Origin: Candidatus Cacconaster caballi
GTDB lineage: Bacteria > Bacteroidota > Bacteroidia > Bacteroidales > UBA932
Length of the DNA stretch: 64,000 bases
Assembly (NCBI GenBank): GCA_018065695.1
Contig: JAGHST010000006.1
Span: 1 to 64,000, forward strand
Reading direction: 5' to 3'
Shown here: in pieces, positions 1 to 8,853 of the stretch
How the letters are laid out: the number at the start of each line of letters is the position of its first letter
Position numbering within the stretch: position 1 is the first letter of the stretch
The notes under the pieces: model-generated
Seen by the model: only the letters and a program-made list of their open reading frames with translations
The model's database searches: none
Told to the model about the DNA's origin: nothing
Translations under genes and position numbers: made by a program

Positions 1-84
1 TTACCATTCCGAACAGAGAAGTTAAGCTCACCAGCGCCGATGGTACTGCTACACCAAGTGGAAGAGTAGGTTGCCGCCACCTTT
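1..84 (+). rRNA. rrf: 5S ribosomal RNA, 3' portion (5' end outside window)
   Basis: Starts with ttaccattccgaacagagaagttaagctc...ccgatggtactgc...gtggaagagtaggttgccgcca, typical bacterial 5S 3' half; followed directly by a terminator. Confidence 0.93.
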
Positions 85-85
85 G

Positions 86-120
86 AGCCCTGGGCTAAAA
101 ATAGCCTGGGGCTTTTTTTA
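86..120 (+). terminator. Rho-independent terminator of the rRNA operon
   Basis: AGCCCTGGGCT-aaaaat-AGCCTGGGGCT, 11-bp stem (with G-U pairs) followed by TTTTTTT. Confidence 0.9.
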
Positions 121-142
121 TCCCATAAAAGGGCTCAAAGCT

Positions 143-243
143 GGCGGCAGGGCCGCCGCTTATTTATGATGGGGCTCTGCCCCAAACCCCGCGTCGCTTT
201 GCGACGGGCGGCAGAAGCCGCCTTTATGTTGCGTCAGCAACAT
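143..243. repeat. Array of five consecutive perfect short hairpins
   Basis: GGCGGC-agg-GCCGCC (143-157), TGGGGC-tct-GCCCCA (170-184), CGTCGC-ttt-GCGACG (192-206), GGCGGC-agaa-GCCGCC (207-222), ATGTTGC-gtca-GCAACAT (226-243). Confidence 0.8.
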
Positions 244-440
244 ACGGGAGCAAGGAGCCGCGGGGGGTATACAGGGCCGGGGCTTTTTTTGTGCATAGTC
301 GACAATAAGGAAACGCGCATTGGCTCCCGAAAAGGTGGCCACGCAGGCTGCAAGATTGTTCAATTTTCAGAGATAGCGAATATTTTGCTTTAAACGACAC
401 ATCGATCCGGTCCGGACGAGATATTTTTGCAGAAAAAACA

Positions 441-1622
441 ATGGAGACCGGAAATTTTGAGATTGCACTCAGGGCACTTGCAACGAACAGGGTGAGGACA
501 TCGTTGACAGTGGCTATCATAGCCGTGGGCATTATGTCTCTGGTATCAATTCAGACAGCGCTAGAAATTATGACAGACAAAGTTGTTGGAAGTTATTCCC
601 GAATGGGCGCAGCAATGTTCACAGTCTCGTCAAAGGAAGAGTGTGCACCGATATCCCTGCGCGAGGCCCGACGTTTCAAGGAGGAAATGCTTAAGGCAGA
701 ACCTCTGGCATCCGTCTCGGTCAGCGTCGTTCGCAGGGTGGCCGTGCAGGCCAAGTACGGCGCCCGTGTTACAGACCCTCTGGTTTCAATTGTGGAAGCT
801 GATGAAAACTATCTCCTATGCAATTCGGGCGAGATGGGAGAGGGAAGGCTGTTCAGCCGCAGCGAGTTTGAATCCCGTTCTGCGACAGCCGTCATAGGTG
901 ACAACATCTGCAGAAAGTTGTTTCCGGATGGCAATCCCGTGGGCCGGACCGTGACGGCCGGAGGAGGACATTACAGGGTTGTGGGCCGGATTGCGAAGCA
1001 GGGCTCCCTGCTTGGCACCGGTTTGGACAACAGTATCATTATCCCGATAAGCGCTGACGGAGACTTCTGTCTGACTGTCCGTCTGCCTCAGACGGATGAA
1101 GGAGGTGCATCTCACGCGGCCGCTGCTGCCAGGTCGCTGATGCGGGCTGTGCGCCGCACACCTGCCGCTGCAGCGGACGATTTTCTTATAACGAAGGCCG
1201 ATTCGCTTCAGGACAATCTGGATTCCGTCAAGTCGAAACTCTCCCTGGCTGCACTGGTGATAGGTCTTATCACACTTCTGGGCTCGTCGGTTGGCCTTAT
1301 GAATATTATGCTTGTTGCAGTGAAGGAACGCACACGTGAGATAGGAATACGCAAAGCTCTTGGGGCAAGGCACTCCGTCATTAACCGCCAGTTCCTCTCT
1401 GAAGCCGTAGTCATAGGCCAGATAGGCGGAGTTGCCGGAACGGTTCTTGGCATACTGCTGGGCAATCTTGTGGCAATAGTGATGGAGGGCCGCCTGACAA
1501 TCCCGTGGAACTGGGTGGCCCTATCAGTTGTTATATGTCTGTGTGTCAGTGTTCTTTCCGGAGTTGTGCCCTCCCGTAGGGCGGCTGCCCTCGACCCGAT
1601 AGAAGCCTTGCGCAGAGAGTGA
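441..1622 (+). CDS. ABC transporter permease, FtsX/MacB-like
   Basis: N-terminal TM, MacB-like periplasmic region, C-terminal 'GLMNIMLVAVKERTREIGIRKALGAR' FtsX signature and final TM helices. Confidence 0.9.
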   Translation: METGNFEIALRALATNRVRTSLTVAIIAVGIMSLVSIQTALEIMTDKVVGSYSRMGAAMFTVSSKEECAPISLREARRFKEEMLKAEPLASVSVSVVRRVAVQAKYGARVTDPLVSIVEADENYLLCNSGEMGEGRLFSRSEFESRSATAVIGDNICRKLFPDGNPVGRTVTAGGGHYRVVGRIAKQGSLLGTGLDNSIIIPISADGDFCLTVRLPQTDEGGASHAAAAARSLMRAVRRTPAAAADDFLITKADSLQDNLDSVKSKLSLAALVIGLITLLGSSVGLMNIMLVAVKERTREIGIRKALGARHSVINRQFLSEAVVIGQIGGVAGTVLGILLGNLVAIVMEGRLTIPWNWVALSVVICLCVSVLSGVVPSRRAAALDPIEALRRE

Positions 1623-4265
1623 CTATATGACTTCTATCCCGGTGGCCTGAAGCCATCCCTGCCTTCCGTCGGCAATCTCGATCTTCGTCCATTCTCCGAC
1701 ATTGTCAAGTATGCGGACAGCAGTGCCTTCGTGAAGCACGAAGATGGATTTGCCGTTTTCGGCCGGTGAACTCTTGACGGAAGACACCGGAGCCGTCACT
1801 ACAGCGCGGTCGGTGCGTGTCAGATCCTTGCGGCCGGCCAGAGAGAAGCAGAATGTGCTGATGACCAGTACTGCGGCTACACAAGCCGTTATGAATGACA
1901 CTTTTCTGAGAGTTACGGAGTCTGCCCTGCGCAATATCAGAAGCAGAACGAGAACCACAGCGAGCAGTCCGATTGAAATCCACGCCCAACCGTCTGCAGA
2001 AACCCCGTGGCGGACTTTGCTGAGCCATCCTGCGAGCACAAATTCGGGGACGCTCTCTATCTTGTCGAGAGTCAGCTGTCGGGCTATTGCGAGGTTGTTG
2101 GCGGCGTCTTCGTGTGACGGGTCAATCTTGAGGGCCTTCTCGAAGTAGAGGATGGCGTGAGGTGTATCTCCGCTCTTGAAGTAGGCACATCCGGTATTGT
2201 AGAAAAGGTCTGCACTGACAAGGCCGCTGTCGGCTATAGTCTTGTAGAGGGAGATGGCACTCTGCCACTGGCCCTGTCCGAAAGCTTCGTTGCCTTTGTC
2301 CCAAAGGCCTTCGACTCCTGCATTGTCCCCGGCGAAAGAGGATATGGTCAGAAGAAGAGCAATGAGTGTCGCAACCTCTTTTCTCGCGGATTTACGTGGA
2401 TTTCTGCTTTTCACCTGATTTTCGATTTGAGATATTACGCGTATTGCTTCGTTGTATTCATTTTCCATCTGTATCTGCTCACTGTCAGGAGAATAGCGTG
2501 CGAACTCACATTTATCGACAAGTGACAGGAAGGCTTCTGCGGTGTTTTCCGATACATTGTTGCCGCATAGAGCCTCGCGGATGGAATCTTTCGACAAGTC
2601 GGCTGAGGCTATGAACAGTTTGGAGGAGACGTATGAAAGCAGCGCTTTGTGAAGCTCCTCGTAATATGCTCCGCTCAAGTTTTTGTGGAGATACTCTTCG
2701 GCAAGTTTCAGACGGCCGCGTGCCATCTTGTTGGCCCGGCGGTTGCGGCTGCCTTCCACGTCCGCGCGACGGGCGCCGAACATCTTCACCAGGTAGTCAG
2801 CAACTAAGAACAGCAAGGCCAGAAGTGCGGCAAGCAGGTAGAATCTGCCTGAGCCGGCGAAGAATTTTCCGTTTTCCTTCAAATCCGGAGCATTCAGGGA
2901 GATATATCGTATGTCTTCCGCCAGATTCTTGACGCCCTGACGGTTGATACCGCTGCTGACCACTCCTCCGTTATCCACTTCCTCTCCTTTTTCAATATTG
3001 AATTTTATCTCACCGCTCGATACGGTTTCATATCTGCCGGTAGAAATATTGTAGAAAGAATACTGGATGGAAGGTATCGTGAATTCTCCGTGGCTTCGCG
3101 GTATGAATGGGAATTCGAAAGTCTTGGAGCCTGTTGTCCCGTCGGATGAGACTTTGTCGGTGCTCTTGACGTCGTAAACCTCGAAGTCGGACGGAAATTC
3201 CACCGTCGGAGCCTCAAGCATCGCTATGTTGCCCTTTCCCGAGATGGTGATGACAAGGGAAGCGGCTTCATTGGACTTCAGGCTGTTTTTGCTCGGTTTG
3301 GCGGTAAGCGAGAAATTGCCCACACCGCCTCCGAAAGATGCCGGTGCGCCTGAAGGCAGTTCCCTGACGTGGATTGTCACAGGTGACGTGGCGATACGCT
3401 TGCGGACTGTCTGGTATGAATCGAAGAAATCGTCGAAAATCGAGCGCATTCCGTTGCCTGCACCTCTGATGCGGAGTTGGCAGACCATTTCCGCAGGGTC
3501 TATAGTCAAATCTCCGCTCTGTTGCGGAGTCAACATATACTGGCGAAGAAGAGCGCTGTTGTAGATTGTGCCGTCTACGTTCTCGCGGTTGAATTCGAGA
3601 TTCTGCACCGATACGGTCTCTTTGCTCCAAAATCCGTTGAAGGTAGGGAAGCGGATATCTTCGAAAGCCGAAATATCGACTCGTGTGTAGATTTTGAGGG
3701 TAGCCAGTACCGGCTCGCCTTTTACCACGTTGGTCTTGCTTACCGACATCTTGAGAAATATATCGCTGCCGGATACGGTGCCGGTGACCGACGGATCGCT
3801 CTGATTCCCGTTCTGCGCTGCGGACTGTGAGCCGGAACTGCCTGCGCTTCGGTTTCCTCCCTGCTGCCCGGCTGAGACTGCGGCCTGCTGCTGCGATTTG
3901 ACCACTTCAATCGAGAAACCGTCGGAGCGGCATTCCTTCTTTTCTATTTTTGCCGAGGCTCCCGGAAGCGAAAAAGTGCCTTCTCCTTTCGGCTGGAGAA
4001 GGTAAGTTACCGTTTCCTGGTGGACTGAAGTGCGTTTGCCGTTGACTATACTGGTGCTTGACATATAACCTGTCTGCGGACCCCACACAATGTCGAAGTC
4101 TGCGGTTCCAGGCCAGTTGAAATCCGTCATCTTGCCGTCTGCGGTAAATACGACACGGAAAGTTTCATCCTGGGAAACCACTCTCGGTGCATCCACTGAA
4201 AGTGAGTTCTGAGCGGTGCAAACATATGCGCCCAATAGCATTAGGAATGAGAGAAAACGTTTCAT
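1623..4265 (-). CDS. BatD-BatE fusion protein (oxygen tolerance BatD domain plus TPR/TM/SH3 BatE-like C-terminus)
   Basis: 880 aa; BatD-like N-terminal half with signal peptide; C-terminal TPR region, two TM helices and SH3-like domain typical of BatE; position in bat operon. Confidence 0.85.
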   Translation of the reverse strand: MKRFLSFLMLLGAYVCTAQNSLSVDAPRVVSQDETFRVVFTADGKMTDFNWPGTADFDIVWGPQTGYMSSTSIVNGKRTSVHQETVTYLLQPKGEGTFSLPGASAKIEKKECRSDGFSIEVVKSQQQAAVSAGQQGGNRSAGSSGSQSAAQNGNQSDPSVTGTVSGSDIFLKMSVSKTNVVKGEPVLATLKIYTRVDISAFEDIRFPTFNGFWSKETVSVQNLEFNRENVDGTIYNSALLRQYMLTPQQSGDLTIDPAEMVCQLRIRGAGNGMRSIFDDFFDSYQTVRKRIATSPVTIHVRELPSGAPASFGGGVGNFSLTAKPSKNSLKSNEAASLVITISGKGNIAMLEAPTVEFPSDFEVYDVKSTDKVSSDGTTGSKTFEFPFIPRSHGEFTIPSIQYSFYNISTGRYETVSSGEIKFNIEKGEEVDNGGVVSSGINRQGVKNLAEDIRYISLNAPDLKENGKFFAGSGRFYLLAALLALLFLVADYLVKMFGARRADVEGSRNRRANKMARGRLKLAEEYLHKNLSGAYYEELHKALLSYVSSKLFIASADLSKDSIREALCGNNVSENTAEAFLSLVDKCEFARYSPDSEQIQMENEYNEAIRVISQIENQVKSRNPRKSARKEVATLIALLLTISSFAGDNAGVEGLWDKGNEAFGQGQWQSAISLYKTIADSGLVSADLFYNTGCAYFKSGDTPHAILYFEKALKIDPSHEDAANNLAIARQLTLDKIESVPEFVLAGWLSKVRHGVSADGWAWISIGLLAVVLVLLLILRRADSVTLRKVSFITACVAAVLVISTFCFSLAGRKDLTRTDRAVVTAPVSSVKSSPAENGKSIFVLHEGTAVRILDNVGEWTKIEIADGRQGWLQATGIEVI

Positions 4266-4284
4266 ATATGTTCGTTGCGGTCTT

Positions 4285-5031
4285 TTACCAATTCTTTTCT
4301 TTCTGTTTTGACTGGAGTTTGAGGGCCTTCTCCCTGTTTACTTTGTCCTGAGTCTCCTTCTCCTGGGCCTGAATAGCCTGCAACATCTGCTGGGCTGCCT
4401 GAGGGCTTATCTTCGGCTGCTGTCCTCCGTCCTTCCGGTCCTGCTGGTTCTGCTGGTTCTGCTGATCCTGCTGGTCCTTGTCGTTTTGATTGTCGTCTTT
4501 GTTCTGGTCTTTGTTCTGGTCCTGGTCCTGGTTCTGGTCCTGATTCTGATTCTGATTCTGATCCTGATTCTGATCCTGATTCTGATTCTGCTGCTCATTT
4601 TCGAGCATCTTCTGGGCGTAGGCCAGATTGGTTTTGGTGTCCATATCGTCAGGATTGCGGCGCAGAGCGTTCTTGTATGCATCTATCGCCCCTTGCCAGT
4701 TGCGCTGCCTGAGCATCGAGTTTCCTGCATTGTGATAGCTGTCAGCCCCGTACTTCGTTGATGCAAGGGAATCCGAGGCCTGTTTGAAATATTTGTCCGC
4801 TTCGGTGAAATTCTCCAATCTGTAGTAGGTGTTGCCCAGATTGTATGCAGCTGCAGCGGAAGTACTGTCTGCAAGCAGGGCTTTCTTGTAGTCTATTTCG
4901 GCCTGTTCGTAGCGCGACTTGCGGAAATCACGGTTGCCCCGGCGCACATTTTTGCGCTCGCTTTGCGCAAGGCAAACAGCGCAGGTACAAAGTATCAATA
5001 TGGTTGTAAAAAGAAATCTCTTCATACTCAA
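4285..5031 (-). CDS. BatC-like tetratricopeptide protein
   Basis: Signal peptide, TPRs, Q/N/D-rich low-complexity stretch; between batB and batD. Confidence 0.85.
   Translation of the reverse strand: MSMKRFLFTTILILCTCAVCLAQSERKNVRRGNRDFRKSRYEQAEIDYKKALLADSTSAAAAYNLGNTYYRLENFTEADKYFKQASDSLASTKYGADSYHNAGNSMLRQRNWQGAIDAYKNALRRNPDDMDTKTNLAYAQKMLENEQQNQNQDQNQDQNQNQNQDQNQDQDQNKDQNKDDNQNDKDQQDQQNQQNQQDRKDGGQQPKISPQAAQQMLQAIQAQEKETQDKVNREKALKLQSKQKEKNW
4441..4594. repeat. Degenerate hexanucleotide repeat (ctggtt/ctggtc/ctgatt/ctgatc) inside batC
   Basis: Near-continuous 6-bp units, cleanest at about 4503-4592; encodes NQNQDQNQDQ... on the minus strand. Confidence 0.85.
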
Positions 5032-6032
5032 TCCTTGAAAAGTCTCCTTTTCGCTCTTGTCTCAGGAACTGCCGCTTCAAGTATCAGGAAGAAAAGAGCG
5101 ATTGCAAAAAAGTACATATACTGTTCGTCAAAGTCTTCGAATACGACAGACTGGAACTGCTCCTTGTCGAGTTGGCGTATGTCGTCGATGATAGGGTTCA
5201 GTCCGAATTCACTGTTGCCGGCCCTTACATATTTGCCGTTGCCTATGCCTGCTATCTCCCCAAGGATGCCTTCGTCAAGGCGGCTCACCACTATTTCTCC
5301 ATTGGAGTCCTTCATAAGTTCTCCGCCGAGAGGAATCGGTTTGCCTTGTGGCGAGCCCACGCCAATCGTGTAGATGCGGATGCCGGCCTGAGCTACGTTT
5401 CTGGCCGCTTCAATCACGTCGCCTTCGTGGTCTTCACCGTCCGTTATCAGAATGATTGCCCTTGAGCGTTCGCTTTGCAGGCTGAAACTGCGTGCCGCAG
5501 AAGTGAGGGCATCGGCCAGAGCTGTGCCCTGTACCGGCACGGAGCCTGTGTTTATGCTGTTAAGGAATATCTTTGCCGATACATAGTCAGCCGTAATCGG
5601 CAGTTGGACAAACGATTGGCCCGCAAAAACTATCAGGCCTATCCTGTCTCCGTGAAGCTTGTCCACGAGCCGTGCAATGGCAAGTTTGGACCGCTCCAGA
5701 CGGTTAGGGGAGTAGTCTTCCGCCAGCATCGAATTGGAAACGTCTAGTGCAATCATCACTTCAATGCCGCGACTCTCGTGCTCTTTTAGCCGGGCTCCCA
5801 TCTGAGGCCTGCATAGACCTATTACGAAAAACAGCCAGGCTGCGGAGAGAAGGCTTATCTTCAGCCATCCTTTGCCGGTAGAGGCCGCAGGCATCAGTTC
5901 CGCTATGAGCTGCGGGTCTCCCAGACGTGCTATCCTGCGCCTGCGCGCTTTCAAATAGAGCGCATAGAAGACAAACAGAAGCGGAATTATCAGTAGAAGA
6001 AGGAGGTAATCTCCCTGTGCAAGCTGGATCAT
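5028..6032 (-). CDS. batB: VWA domain protein BatB
   Basis: VWA MIDAS 'ALDVSNSMLAEDYSPNRLERSK', N- and C-terminal TMs, tandem with BatA. Confidence 0.9.
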   Translation of the reverse strand: MIQLAQGDYLLLLLIIPLLFVFYALYLKARRRRIARLGDPQLIAELMPAASTGKGWLKISLLSAAWLFFVIGLCRPQMGARLKEHESRGIEVMIALDVSNSMLAEDYSPNRLERSKLAIARLVDKLHGDRIGLIVFAGQSFVQLPITADYVSAKIFLNSINTGSVPVQGTALADALTSAARSFSLQSERSRAIILITDGEDHEGDVIEAARNVAQAGIRIYTIGVGSPQGKPIPLGGELMKDSNGEIVVSRLDEGILGEIAGIGNGKYVRAGNSEFGLNPIIDDIRQLDKEQFQSVVFEDFDEQYMYFFAIALFFLILEAAVPETRAKRRLFKD

Positions 6033-6033
6033 A

Positions 6034-7017
6034 TTACGGCAACCTCCTTATTGCAAATCTCATTACAAGTTCGAGAATCAGTGCGGCAAGGGCAATGAGA
6101 GCGTACCTCATGAAAAGCTCCGAATAGACAGGGAAACTGTCCACCGAAGTCCTTGTCTTCTCCATTTCGTTTATCTCGGAGTATATCTCCATAAGTTTCG
6201 TGTTGTCGGTGGCGCGGAAGTACTTGCCCCCGGTGTCGGAGGCTATCTCCTGCAGAAGGGGCTCGTCTATTTCCACCTTCATATTCTGCAGTTGTATGCC
6301 CCAAGGAGTCATTACCGGATACGGAGCCTCTCCCATTGCACCTACACCTATAGTATAAACCCTTATGTCGTAGGTCTTTGCAATCTCTGCTGCGGTGACT
6401 GGCGCAATCTCGCCGCAATTGTTGACACCGTCGGTGAGAAGTATCACCACCTTGCTCTTGGCATCTGAGTCCTTGAGTCTGGCAACTGCAGTGGCGAGAC
6501 CATTGCCGATGGCTGTGCCGTCATCTATGAGGCCTGTTTCTATCTCCTTCATCAGGTTGATGAGGGTGACGCGGTCTGTGGTCAGAGGCGACTGAGTATA
6601 ACTTTCCCCTGCGAACACCACTATGCCGATGCGGTCCGAAGGCCTGCTTGCAACGAATTCGATGGCAATGTCCTTTGCCGCCCCGATGCGGTCAGGATTG
6701 AAATCCCTCGCAAGCATTGAGGTGGAGACGTCCATTGCAAGAACGATGTCTATGCCTTCGGTGTCTGTCTTTTCAAACTGCTCGGAACTTCTCGGACGGG
6801 CTGTCGCAACTATGATAGCAGCCACAGCCACCATTCTAAGTATGAAAGGGATGTGTCGTGCGATGCGTTTTGCCGCACCTGCCTTGTTTGTCCAAGGCGT
6901 GGCGTTCGATACTCTCAGATACGGAGTCCTGCCGCGCAGTTCCCTCCAGATGTAGAGCGCTGCGAGCGGAATCAGGAGCAGTTCGAGCCAGAGAAGATAT
7001 GGATATTCGAAAAACAC
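6034..7017 (-). CDS. batA: VWA domain protein BatA
   Basis: VWA MIDAS 'AMDVSTSMLARDFNPDR', TM helices, bat operon context. Confidence 0.9.
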   Translation of the reverse strand: MFFEYPYLLWLELLLIPLAALYIWRELRGRTPYLRVSNATPWTNKAGAAKRIARHIPFILRMVAVAAIIVATARPRSSEQFEKTDTEGIDIVLAMDVSTSMLARDFNPDRIGAAKDIAIEFVASRPSDRIGIVVFAGESYTQSPLTTDRVTLINLMKEIETGLIDDGTAIGNGLATAVARLKDSDAKSKVVILLTDGVNNCGEIAPVTAAEIAKTYDIRVYTIGVGAMGEAPYPVMTPWGIQLQNMKVEIDEPLLQEIASDTGGKYFRATDNTKLMEIYSEINEMEKTRTSVDSFPVYSELFMRYALIALAALILELVMRFAIRRLP

Positions 7018-7020
7018 TGT

Positions 7021-7968
7021 CTAACCCTCCTTGTTTTCAGTTTCCATTTGTTGCATAAACGTTTCGTTGACAAAACGGACGGCCGTAGGGATGGCATTTT
7101 CGTTTTCCTCGGCGGAGGCGTCGTGCTTTGCAAACTTGACGAAGTCCGCCGTGGAGAAGAGTTCCTTGACCTTCATCAGAAGTTCGGGACTGATGTCCCT
7201 GCCCTCAAGGTCTGCGAAAATTTCATTTGAAGTCTTCTCAAGTGCTGCGATGCCGTAGCGTTCGGCCATATACTGCCTGAGCGTGTCGGTGATGCCGGTA
7301 TAGAACTGCTTCTGCCTGCCGTTCTGCCAGAGTTTCTGGGCGCGTATCTTCTCAAGGGCGCGGAGAGCCGCAATGTGAGGAGGGTCCTTAACAACCGGCT
7401 TGCCGAAGAATGAGAGATTCTCGCGTCGGAGCCTTATCCAGCGGACGACGACAAAAACAATGGCCGAAACCAGCACAAGAAGGCCGAGCCAAGGCGCTAT
7501 TTCCTTGAATGTCAATGGATATTTTATCTGCCCCTTTATGTCTCCCGGTTCAAAACCTGCCGTATCGACTGGGATGGTGTTGACCTCCAGGACGGGACCG
7601 TCATAGAAGATGGTATCGACACTGCCGTTTTCCCTCTGCAATGCTACGATTACAGGCGGAAGGAAAAAGCTCCCGCTGTCGAAACAGGTCAGGACGCTGC
7701 TTCCGCGGACGTTCATAATTCCTTTCTTGACGGAAATGGTGTCGAAGTGAAAAGGCGATATCGTCTCTACTCCCGGAGCGGGTTCGGATTCGGGCTTTTC
7801 TACGTAGAATTCTTCTCCCTGCTTGAGTTTGAGATCGAGTATCCATTCTATCTGATCGCCGATGAGTATGGTGTCGCGGCTCAGCCGTGTGGCCGGCTGC
7901 CCTTCCTGCGCGTACGTAGCCGCAGTGCAGAGAGCCAGAGCCAATATGGTTGCAAATAATCTCTTCAT
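7021..7968 (-). CDS. Bat-operon membrane protein (BatD-like N-terminus, single TM, cytoplasmic tail)
   Basis: Signal peptide, extracytoplasmic domain, TM 'LGLLVLVSAIVFVVV', position between DUF58 and batA. Confidence 0.7.
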   Translation of the reverse strand: MKRLFATILALALCTAATYAQEGQPATRLSRDTILIGDQIEWILDLKLKQGEEFYVEKPESEPAPGVETISPFHFDTISVKKGIMNVRGSSVLTCFDSGSFFLPPVIVALQRENGSVDTIFYDGPVLEVNTIPVDTAGFEPGDIKGQIKYPLTFKEIAPWLGLLVLVSAIVFVVVRWIRLRRENLSFFGKPVVKDPPHIAALRALEKIRAQKLWQNGRQKQFYTGITDTLRQYMAERYGIAALEKTSNEIFADLEGRDISPELLMKVKELFSTADFVKFAKHDASAEENENAIPTAVRFVNETFMQQMETENKEG

Positions 7969-7971
7969 TTT

Positions 7972-8853
7972 TTACGCTCTGCTTTTGAAGAACGAAATCA
8001 ACTGTTTGACATAGTCCTGCTCTGTGCTGATGCTGACAAAGTCGATGCTGTATTTGCGAAGCATCGAGGTGGCAAGGGAGAGGGCTTGTGAATTCCACAC
8101 ACGGTAGTCGCTGCGGACTTTCGCGGAGGATGTGTCCACCCATACGCTGCGGCCTGTCTCGGCATCCTGCACTTTCACCAGTCCTACGTCCGGAATCTCC
8201 ATCTCGCGATTGTCGTAGATGCGGATGACGGACATGTCGTGCCGTCCTGCAGCAATTCTGAGAGCGCCTTCGTAGCGCGGGACACCGTCAGCGGAGGCAT
8301 CCATCAAATCGGAGAGCAGGAATGCCGTGCAACGCTTCTTGAGTGCATTGGTGAGGTATTCGAGAGCCATCCCTATGTCGGTGCCTTTCTCCTGAGGCTC
8401 GAATTCTACCAGCTCGCGAATGATGTGAAGAAGGTGTGAACGTCCCTTCTTAGGCGGAATGAATTTCTCGACCCTGCTGCTGAAGAACAGTGCTCCGACC
8501 TTGTCATTGTTGATGGATGCGGAAAAAGAGAGCACTGCGGCTATTTCGGAGAGAAGGTCGCGTTTCGAGCGGCCTCTTGTGCCGAAAAATCTGGAGCCGC
8601 TTATGTCAATAAGCAGCATCACCGTCAGTTCGCGCTCCTCTTCGAACACCTTGATGTAAGGTGAACGGAGACGTGCGGTGACGTTCCAGTCCATACTGCG
8701 CACATCGTCGCCGTACTGGTATTCACGCACTTCGCTGAAAGCCATACCGCGTCCCTTGAAGGCCGAATGGTATTCTCCGGCGAAAATCTGGTGCGAGAGC
8801 GCCTTTGTGCGAATCTCGATTTTCCTTACCTTTTTTAACAGATCGTTTTCCAT
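7972..8853 (-). CDS. DUF58 domain-containing protein
   Basis: 'GMAFSEVREYQYGDDVRSMDWNVTAR' is the DUF58 signature; downstream of moxR. Confidence 0.95.
   Translation of the reverse strand: MENDLLKKVRKIEIRTKALSHQIFAGEYHSAFKGRGMAFSEVREYQYGDDVRSMDWNVTARLRSPYIKVFEEERELTVMLLIDISGSRFFGTRGRSKRDLLSEIAAVLSFSASINNDKVGALFFSSRVEKFIPPKKGRSHLLHIIRELVEFEPQEKGTDIGMALEYLTNALKKRCTAFLLSDLMDASADGVPRYEGALRIAAGRHDMSVIRIYDNREMEIPDVGLVKVQDAETGRSVWVDTSSAKVRSDYRVWNSQALSLATSMLRKYSIDFVSISTEQDYVKQLISFFKSRA

Noticed and set aside
166-393. Short ORFs on both strands between the 5S rRNA and the permease
   Set aside because: Built from hairpin-array sequence; no protein-like signal.
4441-4594. Possible CRISPR-like repeat array
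   Set aside because: Units are 6 bp without spacers and lie in a coding low-complexity tract; no cas genes in the window.
4407-4761. ORFs with RIRIRTRT or VLVLILIL repeats
   Set aside because: Alternative-frame readings of the batC hexanucleotide repeat.
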